64,000 bases of DNA from Micromonospora nigra (GCF_900091585.1 NZ_FMHT01000003.1:4083501-4147500), one strand, 5' to 3'; positions 45,958-57,284 are shown, counted from the first letter of the stretch. Made by a program: numbers and translations. The notes: a model not told the origin generated them from the letters alone.

Positions 45958-46944
45958 GTGGATCTCGACGCGTACGTCGCGGAGCATGGCGGGCAGTGGC
46001 GACGGCTGGAGCACCTCGTCGACCGGGCCCGGCTCGACGCCGCCGAGGTGGACGAGCTGGTGGTCCTCTACCAGCGGGTGAGCACCCACCTGTCCGTGCT
46101 GCGCAGTCGTTCGCCCGACCCGGCGCTGGTCAGCCAGCTCTCCCAGCTGGTGCTGCGGGCCCGGGCCCGGCTGACCGTGCGACCCCGCGCGTCCTGGGCG
46201 GCGGTCGGCCGGTTCCTGCTGGTCGGCTTCCCCGGCGCGGTGTGGCGGGCCTGGCCGTGGTGGTGCGCGGTGGCGACCGGCTTCACGGTGCTGTCGTTCG
46301 CCCTCATCTGGTTCGTGGCCGACAACCCCGACGCCGTGCCCGCGCTGGTCGGCGAGGAGGCCGCCGCGCACCTGGTGGAGTCCGGGTTCGCCGGCTACTA
46401 CACGGAGTTCTCCGCGCCCACGTTCGCCTTCCACCTGTGGACGCACAACGCCTGGCTGGCGGCCCAGTGTCTGGCGGCGGGGGTGCTGATCGTGCCGGTG
46501 GGCTACCTGCTGTGGCAGAACGCGCTCAACATCGGCGTCGTCGGCGGCGTGATGGTCGCCTACGGCCGGGCCGACGTGTTCTTCGGCCTGATCACCCCGC
46601 ACGGGCTGCTGGAGTTGACCGGCGTGTTCGTGGCCGCCGGCGTGGGTCTGCGGATCGGCTGGTCGTGGATCGCGCCGCCGGCCCAGCTGAGCCGGGGGGC
46701 CGCGGTCGCCCGCGCGGGGCGGGACGGGATCGTCGTCGCGGTGGGGCTGGTCGGCGTGTTCGCGGTCTCCGCGCTGGTCGAGGCGTTCGTGACGCCGGCT
46801 GCCGTGCCCGTGCCGCTGCGCGTCGCCGTCGGCGCGGCCGTCTGGGTGGCCTTCCTGACCTACGTGGTGGTCCTCGGCCGGCGCGCCCCCGGCCCCGCCG
46901 ACCACGACGGTGCCGACGTCCTCGACCCCGTCAGCGCCCGCTGA
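45958..46944 (+). CDS. Stage II sporulation protein M-like membrane protein
   Basis: 328 residues. A soluble helical N-terminus (about 1-95) precedes a SpoIIM-type membrane domain with roughly five helices (VATGFTVLSFALIWFVA; NIGVVGGVMVAYGRADVFFGLITPHGLLELTGVFVAAGVG). The TPHGxLELTGVFVAAGxGLRIG motif is the family hallmark. In Bacillus SpoIIM helps peptidoglycan degradation in engulfment; in actinobacteria its role is unclear. Divergent from RDD and convergent with the DUF58 gene. Confidence 0.88.
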   Translation: MDLDAYVAEHGGQWRRLEHLVDRARLDAAEVDELVVLYQRVSTHLSVLRSRSPDPALVSQLSQLVLRARARLTVRPRASWAAVGRFLLVGFPGAVWRAWPWWCAVATGFTVLSFALIWFVADNPDAVPALVGEEAAAHLVESGFAGYYTEFSAPTFAFHLWTHNAWLAAQCLAAGVLIVPVGYLLWQNALNIGVVGGVMVAYGRADVFFGLITPHGLLELTGVFVAAGVGLRIGWSWIAPPAQLSRGAAVARAGRDGIVVAVGLVGVFAVSALVEAFVTPAAVPVPLRVAVGAAVWVAFLTYVVVLGRRAPGPADHDGADVLDPVSAR

Positions 46945-46956
46945 CCGTACGCCTGT

Positions 46957-46978
46957 GCCGGGCGGGCGGCGGCCCGGC
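46957..46978. terminator. Weak bidirectional hairpin between SpoIIM and DUF58
   Basis: GCCGGGC and GCCCGGC arms (46957-46963/46972-46978) with an 8-base loop in the 54-bp convergent gap. Confidence 0.4.
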
Positions 46979-46998
46979 TCCGCTGCGCGGACCGGCGG

Positions 46999-48302
46999 TC
47001 AGAGGCGGCCCTGCGCCTTGAGCCGGAGGTAGGTGTCGGCCAGGGCCGGGGCCAGCGCCGGGGCCGGGGCGTCGACCACCGTCACCTGGTGCCGGGCGAG
47101 AGCGGCCCGTAGCCGGTCCCGCTCCGCCACGGTCCGCCAGGCCGCCGCCGCGGCGTAGGCGTCCTCGGGGCGGGTCGGCGGCGCGACCGTCAACGCGGTC
47201 AGCAGCGGATCCTGGATCCCCGCGACCAGCACGGTGTGCCGGGCCGCGAGGCGGGGCAGCACCGGCAGCAGGCCCTCGCCGAGCGGCCCCGGCTCCAGCG
47301 CGGTGAACAGCACGACCAGGCTGCGCGGGTGCCGGCGGCGCAGCAGCTCCCCGGCGATCAGCCGGAAGTCCGTCTCGACCAGGGCCGGCTGCAACGGCGC
47401 CAGCTCGTGCACCACCCGGGCGAGCCCCGCCCCACCCGCGCCGGTCACCGACGCGCGCAGCACCGCGTCGGCGGCGAGCAGGTCGACCCGGTCGCCGGCC
47501 CGGCCGGCCAGCGCGGTGAGCAGCAGCGCCGCGTCGATGGCGGTGTCCAGCCGGGGCAGGTCGCCGACCCGGACGGCGGAGGTGCGGCCCGTGTCGAGCA
47601 CGCAGACGACCCGCCGGTCCCGCTCGGGTCGCCAGGTGCGCACCATCACGTCGGCCCGGCGGGCGCTGGCCCGCCAGTCGATGGACCGCACGTCGTCGCC
47701 GACCACGTACTCGCGCAGGGTGTCGAACTCGGTGCCCTGACCGCGTCCCCGGGTTACCTGGGTGCCGGCGATGACCCGCAGGCGGGCCAGCCGTTCCGGC
47801 AGGTGTCGGCGGGAGTCGAAGCGGGGCAGCACCCGCAGCGTCCACGGCGGGGTGGCCGGCCGGCCGGCGCGCTGCCGGAACGCCAGGCCCAGCGGACCCA
47901 CCGAGCGGACGGTGACAGCGGCGGCCGTCCGGTCACCGCGCCGGATCGGGGTCAGCCGGCTGGGCAGGGCCACCGCCTCCCCGGGGGCGACCCGCACGAG
48001 CCGGTTCGGCGGCACGTCGGGGTGGGCGCCGGCCGACGGCGGCCACGCGTCGCGGACCCTGGCGCGCAGCGTCCGGCCCGAGGTGTGGTGCAGGACCAGT
48101 GTGACCGTCGCCGTGCCCCCCAGCCGCACCGTGCGGTCGCCGTGGCGCTCGGCGAGCACCGCGGCGGGCGGGACGGCCAACGCGTGGTCCACGGCGAGCA
48201 GCACCAGCAGGGCGGCGGTCATCACCGCCACCCCGACGAACGGCGACGGCCAGGCCGGCAGGGTCAGCGCGCCCGCCGCCAGCAGCGCCGCCGCCCGCCA
48301 GG

Positions 48303-48306
<4 letters not shown>
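46999..48306 (-). CDS. DUF58 (von Willebrand A-like) membrane protein
   Basis: 435 residues. Two N-terminal hydrophobic helices precede an Ig-like region. The DUF58 motif LREYVVGDDVRSIDWRASARRADVMVRTW comes next, then a vWA-like fold starting RVVCVLDTGRTS. It works with the MoxR ATPase encoded directly upstream (overlapping ATGA), as in the MoxR-vWA systems that act as chaperones or cofactor inserters. Substrate unknown. Confidence 0.88.
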
Positions 48307-49291
<985 letters not shown>

Positions 49292-49295
<4 letters not shown>

Positions 49296-50707
49296 CGGGG
49301 GTCTCCTTCGGGTCGGTGCGGCAGGGGGACGGTGCCCGGCGCCACCGTACGGGTGGTGCGGTCCAGCCGCTCGGCCAGCTCCACCAGGTCGCGGTCGGTC
49401 TCGGGCGGGTCGCCGTACAGCAGGTCGTGGGTGGCGTGGGGATTCTCGCCGGTGCGGGCGGCGACGGCGGCGGCCACCCCGGCGGGCGGGGTGTCGGCGG
49501 GCAGGCCCAGCCGGGGCAGCAGCCGGGCCCGGGCGGCGTCCCGCAGGGTCGACGCGGCGGCGTCGCGGGCACCGGCCCGCTGGTAGAGGCGGGCCCGGCC
49601 GAGCACCGTCTCGGCGTTGCGGACGGTCACCGGTAGCGCGTCCGGGGCGGGCGGACCGAGCCGGCGGGCCCGCCACAGGGCGGCCAGCACGGCCGCCAGG
49701 AGGAGTTGCGCCAGCAGCGCCCAGAACCAGGCCGGGAAGACGCTCCACAGCGGGTTCGGTGCGTCGTCCGGCGCGTCCGCCCGGCCCCGCCCGTCGTCGT
49801 CGCCGCCGTCACCGGGCCCGCCGTCACCGTCGGGGCCGCCGGGTCGCCCAGGGTACGCGTCGTCGGGCCGGTCCTCGCCCGACTCCCCGAACCCGGAGGG
49901 GTACGCCTCGGGTGTGCGCACCGGCGCGCTGAGCGTCGGCGTCGGCGGCGGTGGCTCCGGGCCGTCCAGGTCGAGCCACACGACGCGACCGGTGGTGCCG
50001 AGCAGGCCGGTGGCGAAGGCGCGGTTGTCCCACTCGTCGATCCGGTCGTTGCGGAACGGGTCGCTCGCGCCCACCACCAGCGTGTCGACGACGCCGGGCA
50101 GCAGGGCCACCCCGCCGGCGAAGCAGAAGTCGGTGTCACCGCCCGACGGGGGCTTCGTCGTCCACCGTTGCCGGTCGACGGCGGCGGCGCGGACCCGCGC
50201 GACCTCGGGCAGCAGGCAGGGCCGCCCGTACGCGGACGGTTCCACCGCCCGTGCGGCCCAGCGGCGGGGCCCCGGCGCCACCCGCAGGCCGGCGCCCTCC
50301 AGAACCCGGCGGGACGGGTCGACCAGCACCACCCGTCGGCCGGTGGGCAGCATGCCCAACCTGTCGAGGGAGGCGGGGTGCAGCAGGTCGGGCGCGGGTA
50401 CGAGCAGGGTCGCCGGGCCGGAACGGGTCGCCCGCAGCGCCGCCCCGGTGTCGGTCTCCCGCCGCACCTCGACGCCGAGTTCCCGCAGCGCGTCGGCGAG
50501 TCGGCTGCCGCCGTCGGCCCCGGTGGCCGTGGGGGAGAGGAACCCGGGGGCGTCCTGGTCGGGCTGGTCGACCTCGTGCGTGACCAGGGTGGTGGCGACC
50601 AGCAGGACGGCCAGCCCCACCGGCAGCAGGATCCGGTGCCGGCGGCGGCGTCGCCGGGCGGGCGCGGCGGGATCGGGGCGGTTCGTGGTGGCCGGCGCGC
50701 CGCTCAT
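49292..50707 (-). CDS. DUF4350-like membrane protein
   Basis: 471 residues. One helix near the N-terminus (ILLPVGLAVLLVATTLV) precedes an extracellular domain. That domain has the DUF4350 pattern (a GGSRLADALRELGVEVRRE opening and RPCLLPEVARV). A Pro/Asp/Gly-rich linker, a second helix (WFWALLAQLLLAAVLAALWRARR) and a cytoplasmic helical end follow. It is the usual upstream partner of moxR in this cluster. Function unknown. Confidence 0.78.
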
Positions 50708-51294
50708 CGGGCCCCCTCTCCCGGCCGCGCCGGCTCGTCGAGGATCCGGCGCAGGTCGGCGGCGTGTTCCCGCATCCGCCGGTCGTGGTCGGCCGTCGCC
50801 ACGTGCTGGGCGTACCAGAGGTCGGAGAAGACCGCCCCGGCGGCGGCCAGCGGCGGGCCGGCCGCCGGGCGGGCGACAGCCGTCGCGGCGACCAGTTCGG
50901 TCACCGTCATCCCGGGCCGGACCCGGACGACCCGGCGGGCGGCCAGCTCGCCCACCATGCCGCGCAGGCGCTCCCGCACCGACTCGGCGTAGCGGCCCTC
51001 GGCGGCGAGCCGGTCGGCCAGGGAGAGGTGCACGGCCGGGGGCGGGTCGGGTTCCGCCGCCCGGGGCAGGGGCACGGCCGGGCCGGCCTTCGCGGGCCGG
51101 GGGGTGCGCCGGGGCCGGCGGAGGAGGGCCGGCCGGCGCAGCCGGGGCAGCCGGCGGGGCACCCAGGCCGGCCAGGTGTACCAGGCGGTGGCGACCAGCG
51201 CGGTCGCCAGGACGAGCAGCAGCGCCGCGAGCGGCAGCGGGAGCCGGTCGCCGAGGGCAGCGGTGGTCTCGGTCCACCACCGGCTGAAGCTCAT
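50704..51294 (-). CDS. DUF4129-like membrane protein
   Basis: 196 residues. One strong helix (PLPLAALLLVLATALVATAWYTW) is followed by a Pro/Arg-rich linker and a helical cytoplasmic domain (SVRERLRGMVGELAARRVVRVRPGMTVTELVAA, then FSDLWYAQHVATADHDRRM) as in DUF4129. It overlaps both neighbours by 4 bp (ATGA). Confidence 0.75.
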   Translation of the reverse strand: MSFSRWWTETTAALGDRLPLPLAALLLVLATALVATAWYTWPAWVPRRLPRLRRPALLRRPRRTPRPAKAGPAVPLPRAAEPDPPPAVHLSLADRLAAEGRYAESVRERLRGMVGELAARRVVRVRPGMTVTELVAATAVARPAAGPPLAAAGAVFSDLWYAQHVATADHDRRMREHAADLRRILDEPARPGEGAR

Positions 51295-52133
51295 CGTGGC
51301 ACCGCCAGCAGGGTGGCCTCGGCGGCGGTGGGAGCGGCCCGCGAGAGGCGGATGTCCAGCCCTTCGGTGCGGGTGCGGGTCTCCAGGTGCAGCACGGCGT
51401 CCAGGCAGGCCAGCGCCGGGTAGGCCACCGCGTTCACCCCGGCCCAGATCGCCAGGGACAACAGGTCGCCCCAGCCCGGGTCGAACAGATCGAGACCCGT
51501 CACGGCGTACCAGACACCGAGGCCGAGCCCGATCCGGACGATCCACCACACCAGGTACGCCAGCAGGCGGATCCACCCGGCACGGCCGCCGAGGCGCAGC
51601 GCGAGGGTGGCCGACCGGACCGGGGCGCGCAGTGCGGGCACCCGGTCCACCACCAGCGCCGGGGCGACGGCCCCGAGCAGGGCGAAGCCCACGAACCAGG
51701 CCGGCCCGAACAGCGACATCCCGAACATCAGCACCCCGACCAGCGCGGCGAGCGCCCCGGTGACGCCCCACCGGGCGCCGGCGGGCCGCAGCAGGTCCCG
51801 CGCGGCGACCGTACGGCCGAACAGCGTGCCGGCGGCGGCCCGGGCGGCCGGGTTGCCGAGCAGGGTCACGATCACCGCCTCGGTGGCCGCGCCCACGGCC
51901 AGCAGCAGCCAGTACGCCCCGAACGAGTCCACCCGCAGCCACCAGGCCGGCGGCGCGGTGCCCGCGCCGAGGCGCAGCGGGAACAGCAGGAACTGCTCGG
52001 CCACGGCCAGCACGAGGGCGAGGGGGATCAACACCCGGGCCTGGTTGCGCAGCAGCAGGACGGCGGAGTCGAGCAGCTCACCGACGGTCAGCGGGCGGCG
52101 GGGGAGCACGACGGTCGGGCCTGCGTCGGGCAC
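51291..52133 (-). CDS. Multi-helix membrane protein heading the moxR operon
   Basis: 280 residues from the GTG at 52133 (RBS cagga, 5-6 bases upstream); longer starts to 52178 lack an RBS. About five to six hydrophobic segments follow an RPLTVGELLDSAVLLLRNQ opening typical of 'glycerophosphoryl diester phosphodiesterase membrane domain'-like proteins. It is first in the chain that continues to DUF58. Role unknown. Confidence 0.75.
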   Translation of the reverse strand: MPDAGPTVVLPRRPLTVGELLDSAVLLLRNQARVLIPLALVLAVAEQFLLFPLRLGAGTAPPAWWLRVDSFGAYWLLLAVGAATEAVIVTLLGNPAARAAAGTLFGRTVAARDLLRPAGARWGVTGALAALVGVLMFGMSLFGPAWFVGFALLGAVAPALVVDRVPALRAPVRSATLALRLGGRAGWIRLLAYLVWWIVRIGLGLGVWYAVTGLDLFDPGWGDLLSLAIWAGVNAVAYPALACLDAVLHLETRTRTEGLDIRLSRAAPTAAEATLLAVPR

Positions 52134-52337
52134 GCGTACTCCTGCAAGGGCTGACAGCGGTGGCGCGTGACGACGCACGCGGGGATCATGGTGTCACGCG
52201 CGCCCCGCTGAGGTGGACCCGCAGGCCCCCCGGTGGCGGCTCGCGCCCAGGTTTTGCTGGGCTGGAACCACCGACGGGCAATACCATGCCGAAGGTGAGG
52301 CGAGCCCACCGACGGACGGGATGACAACATTAACCCC
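52134..52337. promoter_or_regulatory. Divergent control region of the moxR operon and mtrA
   Basis: 204 bp with no gene. A TACCAT box (about 52284) and the ACATTAACC just before the mtrA ATG are possible promoter elements. No convincing MtrA repeat is seen. Confidence 0.35.
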
Positions 52338-53027
52338 ATGAGAGCCCGGGTACTGGTGGTCGACGACGACCCCGCGCTCGCCGAGATGCTCGGCATCGTC
52401 CTGCGCAGTGAGGGCTTCGTGCCCTCCTTCGTCGCCGACGGTGAACGGGCGTTGGCCGCGTTCCGCGACAGCCGGCCCGACATCGTCCTGCTCGACCTCA
52501 TGCTGCCCGGAATGAGCGGTATCGACGTGGCACGGGCGATCCGGGGTGAGTCGGGCGTGCCGATCGTGATGCTGACCGCGAAGAGCGACACCGTCGACGT
52601 GGTCCTGGGGCTGGAGTCCGGGGCCGACGACTACGTGGTCAAGCCGTTCAAGCCCAAGGAGCTGGTGGCCCGGATGCGGGCGAGGCTGCGCCGGGGCGAG
52701 GACGTCGCGCCGGAGATGCTGTCCATCGGGCCCCCCGACAACCAGATCACCATCGACGTGCCGGCCCACACGGTCAGCCGCAACGGCGAGGAGGTCAAGC
52801 TCACACCGCTGGAGTTCGACCTGCTGGTGGCGTTGGCCCGCAAGCCGCGCCAGGTGTTCACCCGCGAGGTGCTGCTGGAGCAGGTCTGGGGCTACCGGCA
52901 CGCGGCGGACACCCGGCTGGTCAACGTGCACGTGCAGCGGCTGCGGGCGAAGATCGAGCCGGATCCGGAGCGGCCGGAAATCATCCTCACCGTGCGGGGC
53001 GTGGGCTACAAGGCGGGCACCGGATAG
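52338..53027 (+). CDS. mtrA: Response regulator MtrA
   Basis: 229 residues. An OmpR-type response regulator: acidic pocket VVDDDP, phospho-acceptor D53 in LLDLMLPG, switch Thr in VMLTAKSD and Lys in VVKPFKPKEL. The winged-helix DNA-binding domain follows (LTPLEFDLLVALARKPRQVFTREVLLEQVWGYRHAADTRLVNVHVQRLRAKIE). It is an essential regulator of cell-wall and division genes in actinobacteria, and DNA-replication/sporulation genes in Streptomyces. Followed by mtrB and lpqB as in all relatives. Confidence 0.97.
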   Translation: MRARVLVVDDDPALAEMLGIVLRSEGFVPSFVADGERALAAFRDSRPDIVLLDLMLPGMSGIDVARAIRGESGVPIVMLTAKSDTVDVVLGLESGADDYVVKPFKPKELVARMRARLRRGEDVAPEMLSIGPPDNQITIDVPAHTVSRNGEEVKLTPLEFDLLVALARKPRQVFTREVLLEQVWGYRHAADTRLVNVHVQRLRAKIEPDPERPEIILTVRGVGYKAGTG

Positions 53028-53039
53028 CCTGGTCGTACT

Positions 53040-54797
53040 GTGACCAGCTCCCCGCTCTCCGATCCCCCCGCCACCCCCGCCCGCCGGCGCGTCGCCGTGC
53101 GGGAGCTCTGGCGTGGCGTCACCGGCCGGGCCTCGGGGCTGGTGTCGGTGGTGCGCCAGACGTGGCGGCGGTCGTTGCAGGTGCGGGTGGTGACCATCAC
53201 GCTGGTGGCCTCCAGTCTGCTGGTGGGCGGTTTCGCCTACCTCATCGCCGACAAGATCACGAACATCCTGCTGGAGAACGCCAAGAGCGACGTGCGGCAG
53301 CGGCTGACCAGCGGGGCCGACTACGCGGCCAAGCAGTTCAGCCTCTACAGCCAGCCGCAGGAGGCCCAGCTCCAGGAGACCATCGACGGCACGGTCAGCT
53401 ACCTGGCCGGTGGCGACCCGCAGACCAGCGGTGTCGTGGTGGCGCTGACCGCCGACGACTGGGCCGGGGTCATCCAGCCGCGCACCTCCCCGTCGGTGGA
53501 CGTCCAGCCGTTGATCAGCCCGCAGCTGCGGGCGGCGGTGGCCGACGGCAACGTGGCCACCCAGATCCGCACCGGCCGGCTGACCGGCGACAGCGACCGG
53601 AAGTACCTCGTGTACGGCTCACCCGTGCCGACCAGCTTCGGCCAGGTGGAGCTCTACTACTTCGTCCCGTTGACCCTGCAGGACTCGACCGCTGCCCAGG
53701 CCACGGCGACGGTGGTGGCCACGGGGGTGGCCCTGGTGCTGCTGCTCGGCCTGCTGGCCGCGTTGGTGACCCGCCTGGTGGTGACCCCGGTGCGGGTGGC
53801 CGCGCGGACGGCGCAGCGACTCTCGGCGGGCCTGCTCGACCAGCGGATGGCGGTCGACGGCGAGGACGACCTGGCACTGCTCGCCGCGTCGTTCAACCAG
53901 ATGGCGACGAACCTCCAACGGCAGATCCTGCGGCTGGAGGAGATGTCGCGGTTGCAGCGCCGGTTCACCTCGGACGTCTCCCACGAGCTGCGCACCCCGC
54001 TGACCACCGTCCGGATGGCCGCCGACCTGATCTTCGCCGAGCGCGACGAGTTCGACCCGGCGGTGGCGCGCAGCGCCGAGCTGCTCCAGGCCGAGCTGGA
54101 CCGGTTCGAGGAGCTGCTGACCGACCTGCTGGAGATCAGCCGGTTCGACGCCGGCTTCGCGGTGCTCGACGCCGAGCCGACCGACCTCGTGCCGGTGGTG
54201 CACCGGGTCGCGGACCGGCTGTCGGGGCTGGCCGACCGGGTGGGGGTGACCATCGAGCTGGACGTGCCGTCCGCGCCGGTGATCGCCGAGGTCGACCCCC
54301 GGCGGGTCGAGCGGGTGCTGCGCAACCTGGTGGGCAACGCCGTCGAGCACGGCGAGGCCAAGCCGGTACGGATCACCCTGGGCGTCGACGACACCGCCAT
54401 CGCGGTGACCGTCCGCGACCACGGGGTGGGCCTCAAGCCGGGGGAGGAGAAGCTCGTGTTCAACCGGTTCTGGCGGGCGGACCCGTCGCGGGCCAGGCAG
54501 ACCGGCGGCACCGGCCTCGGGCTGTCGATCAGCGTGGAGGACGCCCGGCTGCACGGCGGCTGGCTGGAGGCGTGGGGCGCGCCGGGGCAGGGCGCCCAGT
54601 TCCGGCTCACCCTGCCGGCGCGGGCCGGCGACCGGCTCACCACCTCCCCGCTGCGACTGGTGCCGGCCGACGCCGCGCTGCCGTTCGGCGGTCCCGACGA
54701 CGACGGTGTGCTGGCCATCGAGCCGGCGAACGCGGGGGTGTTGGCGATCGGGCCGGCCCCGGCGGGCGAGGAACGACGGGCGGAGGTGGGCTCGTGA
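53040..54797 (+). CDS. mtrB: Sensor histidine kinase MtrB
   Basis: 585 residues. Two membrane helices (about 57-77 and 220-245) flank an extracellular sensor domain. A HAMP domain, the H-box DVSHELRTPLTTV with H315, the N-box RNLVGNAVEHG and G-boxes (VRDHGVGLKPGE, GTGLGLSI) follow. A roughly 60-residue Pro/Ala/Asp tail ends the protein. GTG 53040 is 13 bp after the mtrA stop. The stop overlaps lpqB by 4 bp. Confidence 0.97.
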   Translation: MTSSPLSDPPATPARRRVAVRELWRGVTGRASGLVSVVRQTWRRSLQVRVVTITLVASSLLVGGFAYLIADKITNILLENAKSDVRQRLTSGADYAAKQFSLYSQPQEAQLQETIDGTVSYLAGGDPQTSGVVVALTADDWAGVIQPRTSPSVDVQPLISPQLRAAVADGNVATQIRTGRLTGDSDRKYLVYGSPVPTSFGQVELYYFVPLTLQDSTAAQATATVVATGVALVLLLGLLAALVTRLVVTPVRVAARTAQRLSAGLLDQRMAVDGEDDLALLAASFNQMATNLQRQILRLEEMSRLQRRFTSDVSHELRTPLTTVRMAADLIFAERDEFDPAVARSAELLQAELDRFEELLTDLLEISRFDAGFAVLDAEPTDLVPVVHRVADRLSGLADRVGVTIELDVPSAPVIAEVDPRRVERVLRNLVGNAVEHGEAKPVRITLGVDDTAIAVTVRDHGVGLKPGEEKLVFNRFWRADPSRARQTGGTGLGLSISVEDARLHGGWLEAWGAPGQGAQFRLTLPARAGDRLTTSPLRLVPADAALPFGGPDDDGVLAIEPANAGVLAIGPAPAGEERRAEVGS

Positions 54798-56578
54798 TCC
54801 GGCGGCTGCTGGGCGGAGTGCTGCTGGTGTCCCTGGCGGCCGGGTGCGGCATCCCCGGCAGCACCGAGGTGCAGGTGGAGCAGCGCGGGCCGGCGGCGGA
54901 GACGAGCTGGTCCCTGGGGCGGGGCAGCGAGCCGCCGGCGCGGGCGGCCAGCGGCAGTGACGCCGGGGAGTTCGTCGAGAACTTCCTCGCGGCGGCGGCG
55001 GGCGAGCCGGACCGGGCGTACGACCGGGTGAAGCAGTTCATCGCGCCGGCCGACCGCAACGGGTTGCAGGAGAAGCAGGGCAGCGAGGTGGCGCTGTCGG
55101 TGGTGCGGCTGACCGACGCGCCGGTGATCGAACCGGACATCGACAGCATGCAGGTCACCATCACCGTGCAGCAGGTCGGTGTGCTGCGCGCGAACGGCAC
55201 CCTGGCGACGCCGGTGTCCACCGAGCCGACGTACGAGTTCCGTCTGGTCAGCGCCGGTCCTCCCGGGCAGGAGGACGCCGGCTACTACGTCGCCGACCCA
55301 CCGAACGTGCTGTTGCTCAGCGACGAGGCGCTCGACCGCTACTACCAGCGCGAGACGATCTACTTCTGGAACTCCGGTCGCACCCGGCTGGTGCCCGACC
55401 AGCGGTACCTGCCGCTGGCGGTACCGGCGGAGCGGCGGGTCAGCGAGGTGGTCCGCTGGTTGACGGCGGGCCCGTCGGACTGGCTCGGCTTCGCGGCGGC
55501 CCGCCTGCCCGACCGCACCGAGATGATCAACAATGCCACCGGCTCGGACGGCCGGTGGGAGGTCAACCTCGACATGCCCACCGCCGACGACCAGCGGCTG
55601 GAGCAGTTCGCCACCCAGCTCGCCTGGTCCCTGGCCGCACTGGAGGGCGAACTCGAGATCAAGATCCTGAACCAGTCGCGGATGGAGATCGACCTGGCCC
55701 GGCAGCGGCTGGCGAACCCGGTGTACGCGCTGGGCGACGACCCCCAGCGGTTCTGCGTGTACGAGGGGGCGGTCCACCCCCTCGCGTTCCACGACGGGAT
55801 CGGCGGGCCGGTGCCGGTGGTCGAGGCGGTCAACCAGGACGCGCTCTCCGCCGGGATGATCCGGGTCGGTGACGAGGTGCTGGCCGCGCTGGTGGTCGCC
55901 GGTGACGACGGGAAGCAGCGGCTCAGAGTGGGCCGGGGTGGGGCGCCCCCGGAGGCGTTCCAGGTCAGCGAGGCGTACGGGGCGGTCGGCCGCCCGGTGT
56001 GGGTGCGGTCCACCGGTGACCGGCCACACGGACTGGTGGTCGCCGACCGGCGGCTGCACCGGTTCGACGAGCGCGGCGTCATGCGGCCGGTCCAGTTGAC
56101 CGTCGCCGGCGACGTGACGGCGGTGGCGGCGGCGCTGGACGGGCACCGGGTGGCGCTGGTCGTCGGTGGCCGGCTCTACGTGGCGGCGGTGACCGCCGAG
56201 GGTGGCGTACCCGTGGTCGGTCCCACCCGGCCGCTGGTCACCTCCCTGGTCAGCCCGACGGCCGTGGACTGGCTGGGCGAGAACCGCCTTGTCGTGGCCG
56301 GTTCGGCGGGCCGGCCGGCGATCTACGAGATCAGTGTCGACGGGGCGTTGGAGACCGCGCTGCGCCAGGACGTGGGCACGCCGGTGACGCACCTGGCCTC
56401 GTACCCGGCCAACCCGATGTCCCCCCTGGTCTCCGGGGCGTACATGTACGAGGCCAACGGGGTGTCGTACCGCAGCAACCCGGTCGAGCGGATCCAGCGC
56501 GAGCAGGTCCAGCAGGTGACTCCGCCGCCGGCCGGGGCGCGGCCGGGCAACCCGACCGCGCCGTTCTTCCTCTTCTGA
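54794..56578 (+). CDS. lpqB: Lipoprotein LpqB, GerMN-domain modulator of MtrAB
   Basis: 594 residues. The signal VLLVSLAAGC places the lipidated cysteine at C18. A GerMN-type domain (RQTIYFWNS... region) lies in the first half and a propeller-like repeat domain (GLVVADRRLHRFDERG, VALVVGGRLYVAAVT) in the second. LpqB interacts with MtrB's sensor domain in relatives. The GTG overlaps the mtrB stop; the long open frame upstream is a shadow of mtrB. Confidence 0.95.
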   Translation: MIRRLLGGVLLVSLAAGCGIPGSTEVQVEQRGPAAETSWSLGRGSEPPARAASGSDAGEFVENFLAAAAGEPDRAYDRVKQFIAPADRNGLQEKQGSEVALSVVRLTDAPVIEPDIDSMQVTITVQQVGVLRANGTLATPVSTEPTYEFRLVSAGPPGQEDAGYYVADPPNVLLLSDEALDRYYQRETIYFWNSGRTRLVPDQRYLPLAVPAERRVSEVVRWLTAGPSDWLGFAAARLPDRTEMINNATGSDGRWEVNLDMPTADDQRLEQFATQLAWSLAALEGELEIKILNQSRMEIDLARQRLANPVYALGDDPQRFCVYEGAVHPLAFHDGIGGPVPVVEAVNQDALSAGMIRVGDEVLAALVVAGDDGKQRLRVGRGGAPPEAFQVSEAYGAVGRPVWVRSTGDRPHGLVVADRRLHRFDERGVMRPVQLTVAGDVTAVAAALDGHRVALVVGGRLYVAAVTAEGGVPVVGPTRPLVTSLVSPTAVDWLGENRLVVAGSAGRPAIYEISVDGALETALRQDVGTPVTHLASYPANPMSPLVSGAYMYEANGVSYRSNPVERIQREQVQQVTPPPAGARPGNPTAPFFLF

Positions 56579-56582
56579 GCCG

Positions 56583-57284
56583 ATGGGCGGCGTCGGCGGG
56601 CTCTGGGCGGACCTGACCGACCTGGTGCTGCCCACCGTGTGCGCCGGCTGCCGGGACCGCCGGGACGGGCTGCGCCACGGCGTGTGCCCGGACTGCGTGG
56701 CGGAGTTGTCGGCGTTGCGGCCCCGCCCCGTGCGGCCGGTGGCGGCCTCGGTGGGACTGCCGTCCTGCCACGCCCTCGGCCCGTACGCGGGGCCGCTGCG
56801 GGAGGCGCTGATCGCCTACAAGGACCACGGCCGGCACGGCCTGGCCCGCCCGCTGGGCGGCCTGCTGGCCGGGGTGGTGGCGACGGCCGTCGACCCGGCG
56901 CGTCCGGTGACGCTGGTGCCGGTGCCGGACACGGCTTCCGCCGCTCGGGCCCGCCACGGCGACCACCTGGCGCGGCTGGCCCGGCACTGTGCCCACCGGC
57001 TACGCCGGGCGGGCTGGTCGGTGCGGGTACGCCGGCCGCTGCGTGCCCTGCCCCGACCGGACTCGGTGGGGTTGGACAGCGTCGCGCGGGCGGCGGCGGC
57101 CGGGGCGGCCTTCCGGGTGAAGGCACGCGTGGGCGGCCCGGACGGCGCGACCGTCGTGGTGCTGGACGACATCGTCACCACCGGGTCCACCCTCGCGGCG
57201 GTGAGCCGGGCGCTGTTCGGCGTCGGTCTCGCGCCGGCCGGGGCCGCGGTGCTGGCTGCGACGGTGAAACGACACCCGAGGTGA
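56583..57284 (+). CDS. comF: ComF-family phosphoribosyltransferase-like protein
   Basis: 233 residues. An N-terminal zinc-ribbon-like cysteine set (CAGCRDRRDGLRHGVCPDC) is followed by a PRT fold with the PRPP loop VVVLDDIVTTGSTLAAV. ComF proteins bind nucleotides and help DNA uptake or processing. Position after lpqB matches Rv3242c. ATG is 4 bp after the lpqB stop. Confidence 0.92.
   Translation: MGGVGGLWADLTDLVLPTVCAGCRDRRDGLRHGVCPDCVAELSALRPRPVRPVAASVGLPSCHALGPYAGPLREALIAYKDHGRHGLARPLGGLLAGVVATAVDPARPVTLVPVPDTASAARARHGDHLARLARHCAHRLRRAGWSVRVRRPLRALPRPDSVGLDSVARAAAAGAAFRVKARVGGPDGATVVVLDDIVTTGSTLAAVSRALFGVGLAPAGAAVLAATVKRHPR

Noticed and set aside
53025..53040. Separate leaderless promoter for mtrB (TAGCCT at the mtrA stop)
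   Set aside because: The spacing to the GTG is nine bases, outside the six-to-seven seen elsewhere, and mtrA-mtrB are only 12 bp apart; co-transcription is the simpler reading.
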